From contig CAJGCU010000038.1 in assembly GCA_904501945.1 (NCBI GenBank), forward strand, positions 1-19,836: a stretch of DNA of 19,836 nt, written 5' to 3'. A program made the translations under genes and the position numbers. Below the pieces are notes generated by a model. The model was given only the letters and a program-made list of their open reading frames with translations. It made no database searches and had not been told where the DNA came from. Origin of the DNA: an uncultured Bacteroidaceae bacterium (GTDB lineage Bacteria; Bacteroidota; Bacteroidia; Bacteroidales; Bacteroidaceae). Positions 6,118 to 14,212 of the stretch are shown piece after piece. The first letter of the stretch is position 1; every line of letters begins with the position of its first letter.

Positions 6118-8361
6118 TTATTTCAGATGGTCTTCAAAGTAGCGTGTGATGACATTGTACAGGTGTACGCGGTCGCTGCCTGCCATGTTGTGTCCGTCGC
6201 CTGGATAGATGAAGAGGTCGGGGTAGGTGTCTGCATCGATGCAGGCGCGCATGAAGGAGAAGGTGTGCTGGGGCACACAGACAGGGTCGTTTCCGCCGTG
6301 GATGACGAGGAGGCGGCCTTTGAGGTTCTTGGCTTTGTTGAGCAGGGATGTGCTGCGGTAGCCTTCAGGATTGCTCTGTGGGGTGTCCATATAGCGTTCG
6401 CCATACATGACTTCATAGAATCGCCAGTCGATGACAGGGCCTCCTGCTACGGCTGCCTTGAATACATCGGGATAGGTGGTCATGAGGCTGGTGGTCATAA
6501 AACCGCCAAAGCTCCAGCCGTGCACGCCGAGGCGATTGCCATCTATGTAGGGGAGGCTCTTGAGGTATTCGACGCCTTTCAGTTGGTCTTTCATCTCTTC
6601 GGCACCTAACTGGCGGAAGGTGGCTTGCTCGAAGGAGAGTCCGCGATGCTCGCTGCCGCGGTTGTCGAGGCAGAACATGACGTAGCCTTTCTGTGCCATC
6701 CAGATGTCCCAGCCGCGTGTGCCCCAGTTGCGGCTGGCGTCGATGTTGTGGGCGTGGGGGCCTCCGTAAACATAGACGATGGCTGGGTATTTCTTGTTGG
6801 GGTCGAAGTTGGTGGGAAGGATGAGACGGTAGTAGAGGTCGGTCACGCCATCGGCAGCCTTGAGTGTGCCTATCTGGATTTCGGGCACTTGGAAGGCGTC
6901 CCATGGATTGGATGCGGCGAAATAGTTGAGGCTTGCGGGTTTGGCGCTGCTGGTTGCGACAATGTCGATGTGTCGGGCAATGTTGGGCGATGAGTAGTTG
7001 TCGTAGAAGTAATTGCCTGATTCGGACAGCGTGGCATTGTGCCATCCTGTTGCGTTGCCGAGAAGGGTACGCTTGCCTTTCATGTCCACCTTGAAGACAT
7101 TCTGCTGAAGGAGGTCTTGCTCGTTGGAAGTGTAGAGGATGGTTTTCTTTGCCTTGTTGAAGCCGAGCACTTTGATGACTTCGTAACTGCCTGCTGTGAG
7201 TTGTTTGAGGCAGTTGCCGTCTGTGTCGTAGAGGTAGATATGGTTATATCCATCCTTGCGTGTCTGGTAGATGAACTTGGTGTCGTCCCATGGCAAGAAC
7301 TGGATAGGGGTGTGAGGTTCGAAATATTTGTCGTTGCTCTCGGTGAAGAGTGTGCGGAGCTTTTCGCCTGTGGTGGCATCGTATTCGTCGAGTGAACCAC
7401 GGTTCTGGTCGCGATTGAGTTCGATGAGATAGAGTTTTTTTCCGTCGGGCGACCAGGCAATGTTGGTGAAATAGCGGTCGGTAGGGTCGCCTGTGTTGAG
7501 ATAGATGGTACGGTCGGTTGCAGGATTGAAAATGCCTACATACACTTTATGGGAAGTCTCGCCTGCCATGGGATATGGATCGGGTGCAGTCGTGGCGCAA
7601 CGGGATGGTGTATCTGTTGTCTGTTGTCCGTTGTCCGTCGGCACCCATTCATCAGGCATGGCAATGTCCAATTGGGGGTATTTTGACACCATGCTCTGAT
7701 CCATCTTGTAGAAGGCAAGAAGTGTTCCGTCGGGATTCCAGTAGGTGCCTTTGGAAATGCCAAACTCGTCGCGGTGAACGCTTTCGCCATAGGTGAGGTC
7801 GATGCTGCCGTCAGAAGAGACGGGGTGTTTCTTCCCGTCGGCCGTGAGGACATAAAGATTATGGTTGATGGTGTAAGCGAGTGCTACTTGGGGGCTGTTG
7901 TCCGTTGTCTGTTGTCCGTTGCCCATTGCAAATACCCAATCTGTATTAGAGATTGAAGCATCTAGGGTAGTGCTCCATGCAATTTTGTTCGCCTTCCAGT
8001 CGATGAGTGTCTGTTCCTTGCCGTTGTCAATAAAAACGAATGGCTTTTCGGCGTAGGGGAAGGTGGCGTAGTAGAAATGCTGAATGTTTTTCTTGCCTGC
8101 TGCGCTGAGAATGCTGTTGAGCTGCTGCAGGGTGATAAGTGTGGTGGTTTTGCCGTTGCTCTTGTTGATGAGGCAGCATTCGTCTGTGTCGAGCTCTATG
8201 CATTCGTCGCCCCACCATGCAAGGTTCTTGTTCTCTGGTACGGAATTCTGGTAATAGGTGGAGCCGCCAGGGATGAGGTCGTTGATGGTGAATTGTTTTT
8301 TCTGTGCCATGATGGGGAGTGTTAGTAAGGCGAAGATGATGAATAGGAATGTTTTTTTCAT
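6118..8361 (-). CDS. S9 family peptidase, prolyl tripeptidyl-peptidase (PtpA)-like
   Basis: This 747-residue serine peptidase has an N-terminal signal peptide (residues 1-20, cut after IMAQ), a beta-propeller region (about 40-480) and a C-terminal alpha/beta-hydrolase domain. The catalytic triad is visible: Ser617 in GWSFGG, Asp692 in GGNDP and His724 in GDGHN. E199 in HRDEFG and E655 in MYGERYMD align with the N-terminus-binding glutamates I recall for Porphyromonas PtpA, and long stretches such as YWNPDGTLLAFYKMDQSMV resemble it. Expected role: periplasmic removal of tripeptides ending in proline from peptide N-termini, for amino-acid uptake. Dipeptidyl peptidase IV is the close alternative. 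The ATG overlaps the folK stop by ATGA, so translation is coupled. Two NGQQTTD segments (148-154 and 244-250) are in-frame short-repeat insertions in the propeller. Confidence 0.9.
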   Translation of the reverse strand: MKKTFLFIIFALLTLPIMAQKKQFTINDLIPGGSTYYQNSVPENKNLAWWGDECIELDTDECCLINKSNGKTTTLITLQQLNSILSAAGKKNIQHFYYATFPYAEKPFVFIDNGKEQTLIDWKANKIAWSTTLDASISNTDWVFAMGNGQQTTDNSPQVALAYTINHNLYVLTADGKKHPVSSDGSIDLTYGESVHRDEFGISKGTYWNPDGTLLAFYKMDQSMVSKYPQLDIAMPDEWVPTDNGQQTTDTPSRCATTAPDPYPMAGETSHKVYVGIFNPATDRTIYLNTGDPTDRYFTNIAWSPDGKKLYLIELNRDQNRGSLDEYDATTGEKLRTLFTESNDKYFEPHTPIQFLPWDDTKFIYQTRKDGYNHIYLYDTDGNCLKQLTAGSYEVIKVLGFNKAKKTILYTSNEQDLLQQNVFKVDMKGKRTLLGNATGWHNATLSESGNYFYDNYSSPNIARHIDIVATSSAKPASLNYFAASNPWDAFQVPEIQIGTLKAADGVTDLYYRLILPTNFDPNKKYPAIVYVYGGPHAHNIDASRNWGTRGWDIWMAQKGYVMFCLDNRGSEHRGLSFEQATFRQLGAEEMKDQLKGVEYLKSLPYIDGNRLGVHGWSFGGFMTTSLMTTYPDVFKAAVAGGPVIDWRFYEVMYGERYMDTPQSNPEGYRSTSLLNKAKNLKGRLLVIHGGNDPVCVPQHTFSFMRACIDADTYPDLFIYPGDGHNMAGSDRVHLYNVITRYFEDHLK
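7613..7638 (-). repeat. Short ACGGACAACAGACA-type repeat inside the peptidase gene, copy A
   Basis: The minus strand carries iterated ACGGACAAC and AGACAAC units encoding TDNGQQTTD at residues 242-250, followed by a Pro/Thr/Ala-rich stretch (251-262) unlike the rest of the propeller. The same units recur at 7895-7928. Confidence 0.7.
7895..7928 (-). repeat. Short ACGGACAACAGACA-type repeat inside the peptidase gene, copy B
   Basis: GGGCAACGGACAACAGACA and one more ACGGACAACAG unit on the minus strand encode GNGQQTTDNS (residues 147-156). This is the same repeat as in copy A, 270 bases away, in the same frame and giving the same NGQQTTD peptide. The reading frame is kept in both cases. Confidence 0.7.
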
Positions 8362-8768
8362 TGTATGATTTCTTTTAGGGGTATGATCACAAAATCTCGT
8401 TCGTGCATGTGTGGATGGGGAATGGTGAGACGAGGCGTGGAGATGTGGAGGTCGTCGTAGAGGAGAATGTCGATGTCGATGATGCGGTCGTGGTATTGTC
8501 CGTTGACGGATTTGTGTTTTCTTCCTAAATCTCTTTCTATCTGCTGGGTCTCGTCAAGCAGTTCGAGAGGTGAGAACTTGGTTTCTATACGAATGGCTGC
8601 ATTGAGAAAGGTGTTCTGGCTGTCGAATCCCCATGGCTCAGTTGCAAGAAAGGCGGATTGTGCCCTGACTGGACCAATCCGCCTTTCTATTTCAGAGATG
8701 GCGGACAAGAGATTGTTTTCTTTGTCGCCAAGATTTGTGCCAAGTGAAAGGTATGCTGTGTGGGTCAA
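8358..8768 (-). CDS. folK: 2-amino-4-hydroxy-6-hydroxymethyldihydropteridine pyrophosphokinase
   Basis: This 136-residue HPPK transfers pyrophosphate from ATP to 6-hydroxymethyl-7,8-dihydropterin, the step before dihydropteroate synthase in folate synthesis. AYLSLGTNLGDKENNL (residues 5-20) is the N-terminal signature. DRIIDIDILLYDD (94-106) is the family signature with D98 and D100 as Mg2+ ligands, and EPWGF (44-48) lines the pterin pocket. The size is at the short end for the family (about 130-170). The start is TTG at 8768: upstream the frame has no ATG before a stop, and AAAGAG lies about 9 bases before the TTG. It sits 20 bases after queA, and its TGA overlaps the next gene's ATG. Confidence 0.92.
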   Translation of the reverse strand: MTHTAYLSLGTNLGDKENNLLSAISEIERRIGPVRAQSAFLATEPWGFDSQNTFLNAAIRIETKFSPLELLDETQQIERDLGRKHKSVNGQYHDRIIDIDILLYDDLHISTPRLTIPHPHMHERDFVIIPLKEIIQ

Positions 8769-8788
8769 TGTCTTGTGCTCTTTAACCG

Positions 8789-9871
8789 TTAGTCAATAAT
8801 GAGCATAGCATCGCCATAAGTGCCGAAGCAGTAGTCGCCTTTGAGAGCTTCCTTGTAGGCATTCATTACAACGTCGTAGCCGCCAAAGGCTGTGACGAGC
8901 ATGAGCATGGTGGTGAGCGGCATCTGGAAGTTCACAACAAAGGCATCGGCAACCGTGAAGTCGTAGGGTGGGAAGATGAATTTGTTGGTCCATCCTTCAA
9001 ACTCCTTGATGAATCCGCCTGGTCCTACAGCTGTTTCGAGGGCACGGAGTGTGGTAGTGCCTACTGCACAGATTTTGTGGCCGTTTTCTTTTGCCTTGTT
9101 GACAATGTCGCAAGCTTCTTTGTTGACAAACATCTGCTCTGAGTCGGTCTTGTGCTTGGTCAGGTCTTCAACATCGATGCTGCGGAAGTTGCCCAAACCT
9201 GCATGGAGCGTGATGAAGGCTTGCTCTATACCGATGATTTCCATGCGCTTCATGAGCTCGCGTGAGAAGTGGAGGCCTGTCACAGGGACGGTTACGGCTC
9301 CCTCGTGGCGTGCGAAGATGTTCTGGAAACGTTCGTGGTCTTCTTCTTCTGTAGGACGGAGTGAACGGATGTCGTCGGGGATAGGTGCTTCGCCAAGTGA
9401 ATACAGGGTCTCTTTGAACACGTCGTGTGGACCGTCGTAGAGGAAGCGGAGGGTACGTCCGCGAGAAGTGGTGTTGTCAATCACTTCTGCTACCAGCGAT
9501 TCGTCTGGACCGAAGTAGAGTTTGTTGCCAATACGAATCTTTCGTGCAGGATCGACGAGCACGTCCCACAAGCGCAGTTCTTCGTTGAGTTCGCGGAGCA
9601 GGAACACTTCGATGCGTGCACCTGTTTTTTCCTTGTTTCCATAGAGACGAGCAGGGAAAACCTTGGTGTCGTTGAAGACAAAAGCATCGCCTTCTTCAAA
9701 ATATTCAGTGATTTCTTTGAATAGGCGATGTTCGATTTCGCCTGTTTTCTTGTGCACAACCATGAGTTTGGCCTCGTCGCGATTATATAACTTTGTTTCG
9801 GGGTTGTAAGTGCGAGGATAGAGTGCTATCTTCTCGTCTGGAAGTCTGAACTTGAATTGTGAAAGCTTCAT
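8789..9871 (-). CDS. queA: tRNA preQ1(34) S-adenosylmethionine ribosyltransferase-isomerase
   Basis: This 360-residue enzyme moves and isomerises the ribosyl part of AdoMet onto 7-aminomethyl-7-deazaguanine in the tRNA wobble position, making epoxyqueuosine. Family landmarks are FRLPDEKIALYP near the N-terminus (8-19), FVFNDTKVFPARLYG (64-78), VPVTGLHFSRELM (around 200), ITLHAGLGNFRSI (around 220), AVGTTTLRALE (around 270) and NKFIFPPYDF with MPLTTMLMLVTAFGG (around 300-330). The length is normal. The ATG at 9871 is preceded by a 34-base gap after truB, in the same direction and probably on the same transcript. Confidence 0.97.
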   Translation of the reverse strand: MKLSQFKFRLPDEKIALYPRTYNPETKLYNRDEAKLMVVHKKTGEIEHRLFKEITEYFEEGDAFVFNDTKVFPARLYGNKEKTGARIEVFLLRELNEELRLWDVLVDPARKIRIGNKLYFGPDESLVAEVIDNTTSRGRTLRFLYDGPHDVFKETLYSLGEAPIPDDIRSLRPTEEEDHERFQNIFARHEGAVTVPVTGLHFSRELMKRMEIIGIEQAFITLHAGLGNFRSIDVEDLTKHKTDSEQMFVNKEACDIVNKAKENGHKICAVGTTTLRALETAVGPGGFIKEFEGWTNKFIFPPYDFTVADAFVVNFQMPLTTMLMLVTAFGGYDVVMNAYKEALKGDYCFGTYGDAMLIID

Positions 9872-9905
9872 ATCTTATTGCAATTTGACAATTTTCGATG
9901 TTGGG

Positions 9906-10694
9906 TTATTGTTTTTTCTCCTGCTCTAATGTTTGCAGGTCAAGCCATGCAGGAAACTGCTCGATGTCCATGCTGTCTTGTAGTTTGTAATCTCCTATGC
10001 GAGTGCGGACAAGGCTTGTGAGGTAGCCGCCAGAACCGAGAGCCAGACCGATGTCTCGTGCCAAAGCGCGGATGTAAGTCCCTTTGCTGCATACCACGCG
10101 AATGGTGAGTGACAGGTGGGTGCCTGTCAGATTCTCGTTTTGGTATTTGATGCGTTCCCGCGGGTCGTCGTTGGTAACGATGGTGTTGCTGTCAACTTCT
10201 CCGAAGTGGAGTATTTCCAATTCGTCGATAACTAGAATCTTGGGTTTGAGTTCTATTTCTTCTCCTTGTCGGGCATATTTGAATGCGCGTTTCCCGTCGA
10301 CTTTAACGGCAGAGAAGGTGGGTGGTACTTGTTCGATGCGCCCCATGAAGGATGTTAACTTCTCTTCAACTAGTTCTCTGGTAATGTGTTCTGTTGGGAA
10401 GGTGGCATCTTCGGCAGTCTCCATATCGAAAGAGGGAGTGGTGGCACCGAGCTTGATGGTGGCAATGTACTCTTTTGTGTGTGCCTGCAACTCGTCTATT
10501 CTCTTGGTACTTTTGCCTGTACAGATGATGAGGACGCCTGTCGCGAGGGGGTCGAGTGTTCCGGCATGTCCGACTTTCAGTTTCTTTACGCCCAGTCGGT
10601 GCGAGAGCTCGCCTCGCACTTTTGCCACTACGTTGAACGATGTCCAGCGGTAGGGCTTGTTGAAAATGAGAATTTCACCTTCCTGTGGATTCAT
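9906..10694 (-). CDS. truB: tRNA pseudouridine(55) synthase
   Basis: This 262-residue enzyme converts U55 in the T-arm of tRNAs to pseudouridine. The catalytic motif KVGHAGTLDPLATGVL (40-55) holds the nucleophile Asp48. QVPPTFSAVKVDGKRAFKYAR and CSKGTYIRALARDIG are the other TruB blocks. A ~20-residue segment rich in N, D, E and R (roughly 168-190) sits before the THLSLTIRVVCSKGTY block and is probably a surface loop. The protein ends without a PUA domain, as in the shorter bacterial form. The gaps are 24 bases to uppP upstream and 34 bases to queA downstream. Confidence 0.96.
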   Translation of the reverse strand: MNPQEGEILIFNKPYRWTSFNVVAKVRGELSHRLGVKKLKVGHAGTLDPLATGVLIICTGKSTKRIDELQAHTKEYIATIKLGATTPSFDMETAEDATFPTEHITRELVEEKLTSFMGRIEQVPPTFSAVKVDGKRAFKYARQGEEIELKPKILVIDELEILHFGEVDSNTIVTNDDPRERIKYQNENLTGTHLSLTIRVVCSKGTYIRALARDIGLALGSGGYLTSLVRTRIGDYKLQDSMDIEQFPAWLDLQTLEQEKKQ

Positions 10695-10718
10695 ATTGCT
10701 GAAAGTCTGTTGGTTGGT

Positions 10719-11564
10719 TTATGATATGGTGAGTTCGTGTCCGGTGAAGAGCATGGCGAGGATGATACCGCCAACGATGATTCTATACCATCCAAAGGCT
10801 TTGAAACCGTATTTCTGTACAAAGCTGATGAAGAACTTGATGGCAAGTAACGCTACAATGAAAGCGACAACATTGCCGATGATGAGGGTGTCAAGATGGT
10901 TCGCAATCAGTTCGGTTCCTCCTTCGCTGAGCAATTTGTACATTTTGTAAACTGTAGCACCGAACATGGTGGGTACGGCTAAGAAGAAAGAGAATTCGGC
11001 TGCGTCTTTGCGTGTCATCTTCTGTGACATACCGCCAACGATAGTTGCCATTGAACGTGAAACTCCTGGTATCATGGAGATACACTGGAAAAGTCCGACC
11101 ATAAAGGCGCGCTTTTCGGTGAGTTTTGTCTCTTCGCTGCCTTTGTTGAATATCTTGTCGCAGAACAGCATGAATACACCACCGATAACAAGTGTGGCGG
11201 CTACAACTTCAACGCGTTCAAGCATGGCATCGATGGCGTCGCTAAAGAGTAATCCGAGAACGGCTGCAGGAATGAAAGCAATGAAAAGTTTCCAGTAGAA
11301 ATCAAATTTGTGGATGAATTTCTTGAAACCTGTAGCCCTTTCTGGAAGAGGGGTGTTGTTCAGCTGGAAGAAACGTTTCCAGTAGAGGCACACAACGGAA
11401 AGTATGGCTCCGAACTGTATGATGAAGGTGAATGCTTTGACGAAATCTGTACTTTCTACTCCTAAAATGTTTTGGGCAATAATCATGTGTCCTGTAGATG
11501 AAACTGGCAGGAACTCAGTGAGTCCTTCTACGATGGCGATGATAACGGTCTGGATCCAAGTCAT
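10719..11564 (-). CDS. uppP: Undecaprenyl-diphosphatase (UppP/BacA family)
   Basis: This 281-residue polytopic inner-membrane enzyme dephosphorylates undecaprenyl diphosphate to recycle the lipid carrier for peptidoglycan and surface glycans; overproduction gives bacitracin resistance. The two signature motifs are EGLTEFLPVSSTGH (residues 13-26) and PGVSRS (166-171), which form the active site. About seven to eight hydrophobic helices are visible, and the length matches the family. It lies 38 bases after the DUF3098 gene and 24 bases before truB. Confidence 0.96.
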   Translation of the reverse strand: MTWIQTVIIAIVEGLTEFLPVSSTGHMIIAQNILGVESTDFVKAFTFIIQFGAILSVVCLYWKRFFQLNNTPLPERATGFKKFIHKFDFYWKLFIAFIPAAVLGLLFSDAIDAMLERVEVVAATLVIGGVFMLFCDKIFNKGSEETKLTEKRAFMVGLFQCISMIPGVSRSMATIVGGMSQKMTRKDAAEFSFFLAVPTMFGATVYKMYKLLSEGGTELIANHLDTLIIGNVVAFIVALLAIKFFISFVQKYGFKAFGWYRIIVGGIILAMLFTGHELTIS

Positions 11565-11602
11565 GATGATTCGGGAAAAAGAAATTTCGGAGTTTTACTT
11601 GT

Positions 11603-11833
11603 TTATTTTTGTTTGTTCTTACGGGCTGGCCAAAGGATTGCGACGATTTCGAAGAGGAAACCGAATAGACATACCATAGGAGCCACTTTGATGCGTGTGT
11701 CGCTGAAAATGTCTGGATTGAAGGCTTCTTCTGTTGTGGAATCTCCTGACATGAGAACAAAACCTATGATGATGATAATGAATCCTATAGCCAATAGGAT
11801 GTAGTTGATTTTTGTGAAAGCAAAATTCTTCAT
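11603..11833 (-). CDS. DUF3098 family small membrane protein
   Basis: This 76-residue protein has two transmembrane helices: about 10-28 (YILLAIGFIIIIIGFVLMSG) and about 52-68 (MVCLFGFLFEIVAILW). The N-terminus MKNFAFTKINY and the linker with FNPDIFSDTRIKVAP are the pattern I associate with the DUF3098 family of Bacteroidetes. Function is unknown. It sits between ftsX (24 bases upstream) and uppP (38 bases downstream), which suggests a role in envelope or division, but this is inferred from position only. Confidence 0.85.
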   Translation of the reverse strand: MKNFAFTKINYILLAIGFIIIIIGFVLMSGDSTTEEAFNPDIFSDTRIKVAPMVCLFGFLFEIVAILWPARKNKQK

Positions 11834-11857
11834 TATTGGATTGTTTTTAATAATTTT

Positions 11858-12727
11858 CTATATGTAGTAGAGCGCATTACTGCTCATTCTCAGGTATTTA
11901 TTGATTGAAAAGAATGTGCACAGGAATGTGATGATGATGCCAAAGAAAAATACGGATGCAGATACGATGACGATTGCTTTCATGTTGATGATAGCAATCA
12001 TCTGTGGCTCAAACTTGTAGAGCCAATAAAGTCCTCCGAGGATGAGCAGGTCGGCGATGGTTGCTGAAACTATGCCGAGGGTAAATCCGTGTGCCAAGAA
12101 AGGACGGCGTATGAAATTCCAACTGGCTCCGACGAGTTTCATTGTGTTGATGATGAATCTCTTGGAGAAGATGGTAAGACGTACCGTATTGTTGATGAGT
12201 GCAAACGAAATGTAAGTGAACAGCGCTGCAATGATGAACAGGATGATACTTACTTTGCGGATGTTGTCGTTGACAGATTTGATGAGGTCTTTGGAATAAA
12301 TGACATCTACGACGTTAGAGTTTCCTTTGAGTTCCTGAACCGCTGCTGTGACGCTGTCTGGGTTTGCGTGTGTGGCATTTATCTTTATCTCGAAAGAGGC
12401 GGTATATGGGTTGACTCCTATGAATTCTGTGGGATCAATACCTTGTGCCTGGATTTCTTCTTCTAGTGCTTGCTCTTTTGAAATGTAATCAACGTTTTTT
12501 GTGTATGGCGCTTTGAGAATCTCTGCTTTCATCTGGTTGATCTGTTGTTCGTTCAGTTCGTCGCTGATGAGCACACTCACGTTGATGTTTTCTTTTACAA
12601 AAGTGGAGAGGTTCTGTGCCGTGATGACAAAGAGCACTATTGTGCCAAGCAACACGAGAACTAAAGTCGTGCTGATGGTTGCCGTGATAAACTGGGTGTT
12701 GAAGATGGAATGTTTATTTTTACTCAT
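11858..12727 (-). CDS. ftsX: Cell division protein FtsX (permease-like)
   Basis: This 289-residue protein has the FtsX layout: TM1 at about 15-37, a periplasmic domain of ~120 residues, then TM2 (159-178), TM3 (214-236) and TM4 (251-273). The cytoplasmic NTMKLVGASWNFIRRPFLAHG segment between TM2 and TM3 is the part that would contact the ATPase partner FtsE. FtsEX relays ATP hydrolysis across the membrane to cell-wall hydrolases during septation. No ftsE is adjacent here. Its ATG overlaps the end of miaB by 8 bases, implying coupled translation. Confidence 0.92.
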   Translation of the reverse strand: MSKNKHSIFNTQFITATISTTLVLVLLGTIVLFVITAQNLSTFVKENINVSVLISDELNEQQINQMKAEILKAPYTKNVDYISKEQALEEEIQAQGIDPTEFIGVNPYTASFEIKINATHANPDSVTAAVQELKGNSNVVDVIYSKDLIKSVNDNIRKVSIILFIIAALFTYISFALINNTVRLTIFSKRFIINTMKLVGASWNFIRRPFLAHGFTLGIVSATIADLLILGGLYWLYKFEPQMIAIINMKAIVIVSASVFFFGIIITFLCTFFSINKYLRMSSNALYYI

Positions 12728-14030
12728 TGATTTCGATACCTTTAAGGGTTGCTGAACTGGACTCCGTCACTTTCACACGCACAAAATCGCCGATGTGATG
12801 ATTGCCGCGGTCGAAAACAACAACTTTATTTTGTGAAGTGCGTCCGAATAGCTGCTGATTGCTGCGTTTGGAAACGCCTTCGACGAGAACTTCGTAGGTG
12901 TTGCCGATGTCTTTCTGATAGCTCTCCGCTGACAGCTGGTTTTGCAAGGCTATCATTTCGTTAAGACGGCGAATCTTTGTTTCCTCGGGAATGTCGTCGG
13001 GAAGGTGCTTTGATGCATAAGTTCCTGGACGCTCTGAGTATTTAAACATGAAAGCAGAGTCGTATCCGCATTCGCGCATCAAGGAAAGGGAGAGCTGATG
13101 GTCTTCTTCTGTTTCTGAATGATAGCCGACAAAAATGTCTGTGCTGAGTCCACAGTCAGGGATGATGCGGCGGATGGCGGCAACGCGGTCAAGATACCAT
13201 TCTCGTGTGTATTTTCGGTTCATGAGTTTCAAGATGCGATTGGAACCGCTTTGTACAGGCAAGTGGATATGTCTGCAAATGTTAGGATGTGCAGCAATGA
13301 CTTGCAGCGTTTCGTCGCTCATGTCTTTGGGGTGGGAGGTCGTAAAGCGGATTCGCATGGTGGGAACGGCTTCGGCAACAATGGCAAGAAGCTGAGGAAA
13401 ACATATGTTGCCACACTGGTAGCTGTTGACATTTTGCCCGAGCAGTGTTACTTCCTTATAACCTTTTTTTTGCAAATCCTTTACTTCGTTCAATATGCTA
13501 TCTACTTCTCGGCTTCTCTCTCGGCCGCGAGTGTAGGGGACTATACAATAGTGGCAGAAGTTGTTGCATCCGCGCATAATGCTGATAAATCCGCTAATAC
13601 GATTGCCACAAATGCGTTCGGGAATGACATTGCGGTAGGTCTCTGTTGTGCTGAGTTCTATGTTGATGGCTTTTTCTCCCATTTCGGCAGCCGCAAAAAG
13701 TTCAGGCAGTGAAAGATAAGAGTCGGGGCCAGCAACGATGTCAACATGGTGCTGGTTGATTAAATCTTCCTTGACGCGTTCTGCCATGCATCCCACTACG
13801 CCAATAATGAGTTTGCGCCCTTTTTTCTGAAGGGCGTGGAGTGATTCCAACCGATGGTAAATTTTGTTTTCCGCATTTTCGCGCACGGAACAAGTGTTGA
13901 GGAGTATGGCGTCTGCTTGGTCAAAAGAGTCGCACGTTTCATATCCTGCCATCTTCATGACAGAGGCAATAACTTCACTGTCCGCCACGTTCATCTGGCA
14001 GCCATAAGTCTCAATAAAAAGATGCTTCAT
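12720..14030 (-). CDS. miaB: tRNA (N6-isopentenyl adenosine(37)-C2)-methylthiotransferase
   Basis: This radical-SAM methylthiotransferase makes ms2i6A37 in tRNAs reading codons that begin with U. With the start at 14030 it is 436 residues. Cys11, Cys47 and Cys81 in the N-terminal UPF0004 domain bind one 4Fe-4S cluster. CNNFCHYC (Cys155, 159, 162) binds the radical-SAM cluster. A C-terminal TRAM domain (about 365-432) binds tRNA. A longer frame opens at 14102, but its 24 extra residues precede the -7 promoter box at 14058-14065, and family members begin close to ETYGCQMN, so I chose ATG 14030. The last 8 bases overlap ftsX. It appears to be the first gene of the eight-gene operon. Confidence 0.95.
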   Translation of the reverse strand: MKHLFIETYGCQMNVADSEVIASVMKMAGYETCDSFDQADAILLNTCSVRENAENKIYHRLESLHALQKKGRKLIIGVVGCMAERVKEDLINQHHVDIVAGPDSYLSLPELFAAAEMGEKAINIELSTTETYRNVIPERICGNRISGFISIMRGCNNFCHYCIVPYTRGRERSREVDSILNEVKDLQKKGYKEVTLLGQNVNSYQCGNICFPQLLAIVAEAVPTMRIRFTTSHPKDMSDETLQVIAAHPNICRHIHLPVQSGSNRILKLMNRKYTREWYLDRVAAIRRIIPDCGLSTDIFVGYHSETEEDHQLSLSLMRECGYDSAFMFKYSERPGTYASKHLPDDIPEETKIRRLNEMIALQNQLSAESYQKDIGNTYEVLVEGVSKRSNQQLFGRTSQNKVVVFDRGNHHIGDFVRVKVTESSSATLKGIEINE

Positions 14031-14057
14031 CAAAAATGATTTTGTACAAACTCGATG

Positions 14058-14065
14058 CAAAGGTA
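14058..14065 (-). promoter_or_regulatory. -7 promoter box of the miaB operon
   Basis: On the minus strand TACCTTTG followed by CA fits TAnnTTTG. The implied start near 14050 is about 20 bases before the chosen miaB ATG. A clear -33 TTTG at the right distance is not seen. Confidence 0.55.
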
Positions 14066-14115
14066 ATGTTTTTATTTCATAAAGTAGCAATCTGTTAGGC
14101 ATTTTTATGACTTAT

Positions 14116-14127
14116 AATTCATGAATT
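14116..14127. promoter_or_regulatory. Perfect 12-bp palindrome between divergent promoters
   Basis: AATTCATGAATT is self-complementary and sits between the minus-strand -7 box (14058-14065) and the plus-strand -7 box (14141-14148), near the -33 position of the latter. It could be an operator for either direction, but short AT-rich palindromes arise easily by chance. Confidence 0.25.
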
Positions 14128-14140
14128 GTGATTTAATTGT

Positions 14141-14148
14141 TAACTTTG
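14141..14148 (+). promoter_or_regulatory. -7 promoter box for the plus-strand membrane-protein pair
   Basis: TAACTTTG followed by TA fits TAnnTTTG. It lies 64 bases before the ATG at 14213, so a leader of roughly 60 bases is predicted. The -33 element is not clear. Confidence 0.5.
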
Positions 14149-14212
14149 TAGCCGAAATGTTTTTAATAGTCAAGGAATCCTTTCATTTGCTGTTGAAGAG
14201 AATTAGTGATAG

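Noticed and set aside
6115..7395. Long plus-strand frames opposite the peptidase gene
   Set aside because: They are antisense shadows of a gene with clear catalytic motifs.
14031..14102. Longer N-terminus for MiaB starting at 14102
   Set aside because: The extra 24 codons lie upstream of the promoter box at 14058-14065, and the family starts next to ETYGCQMN.
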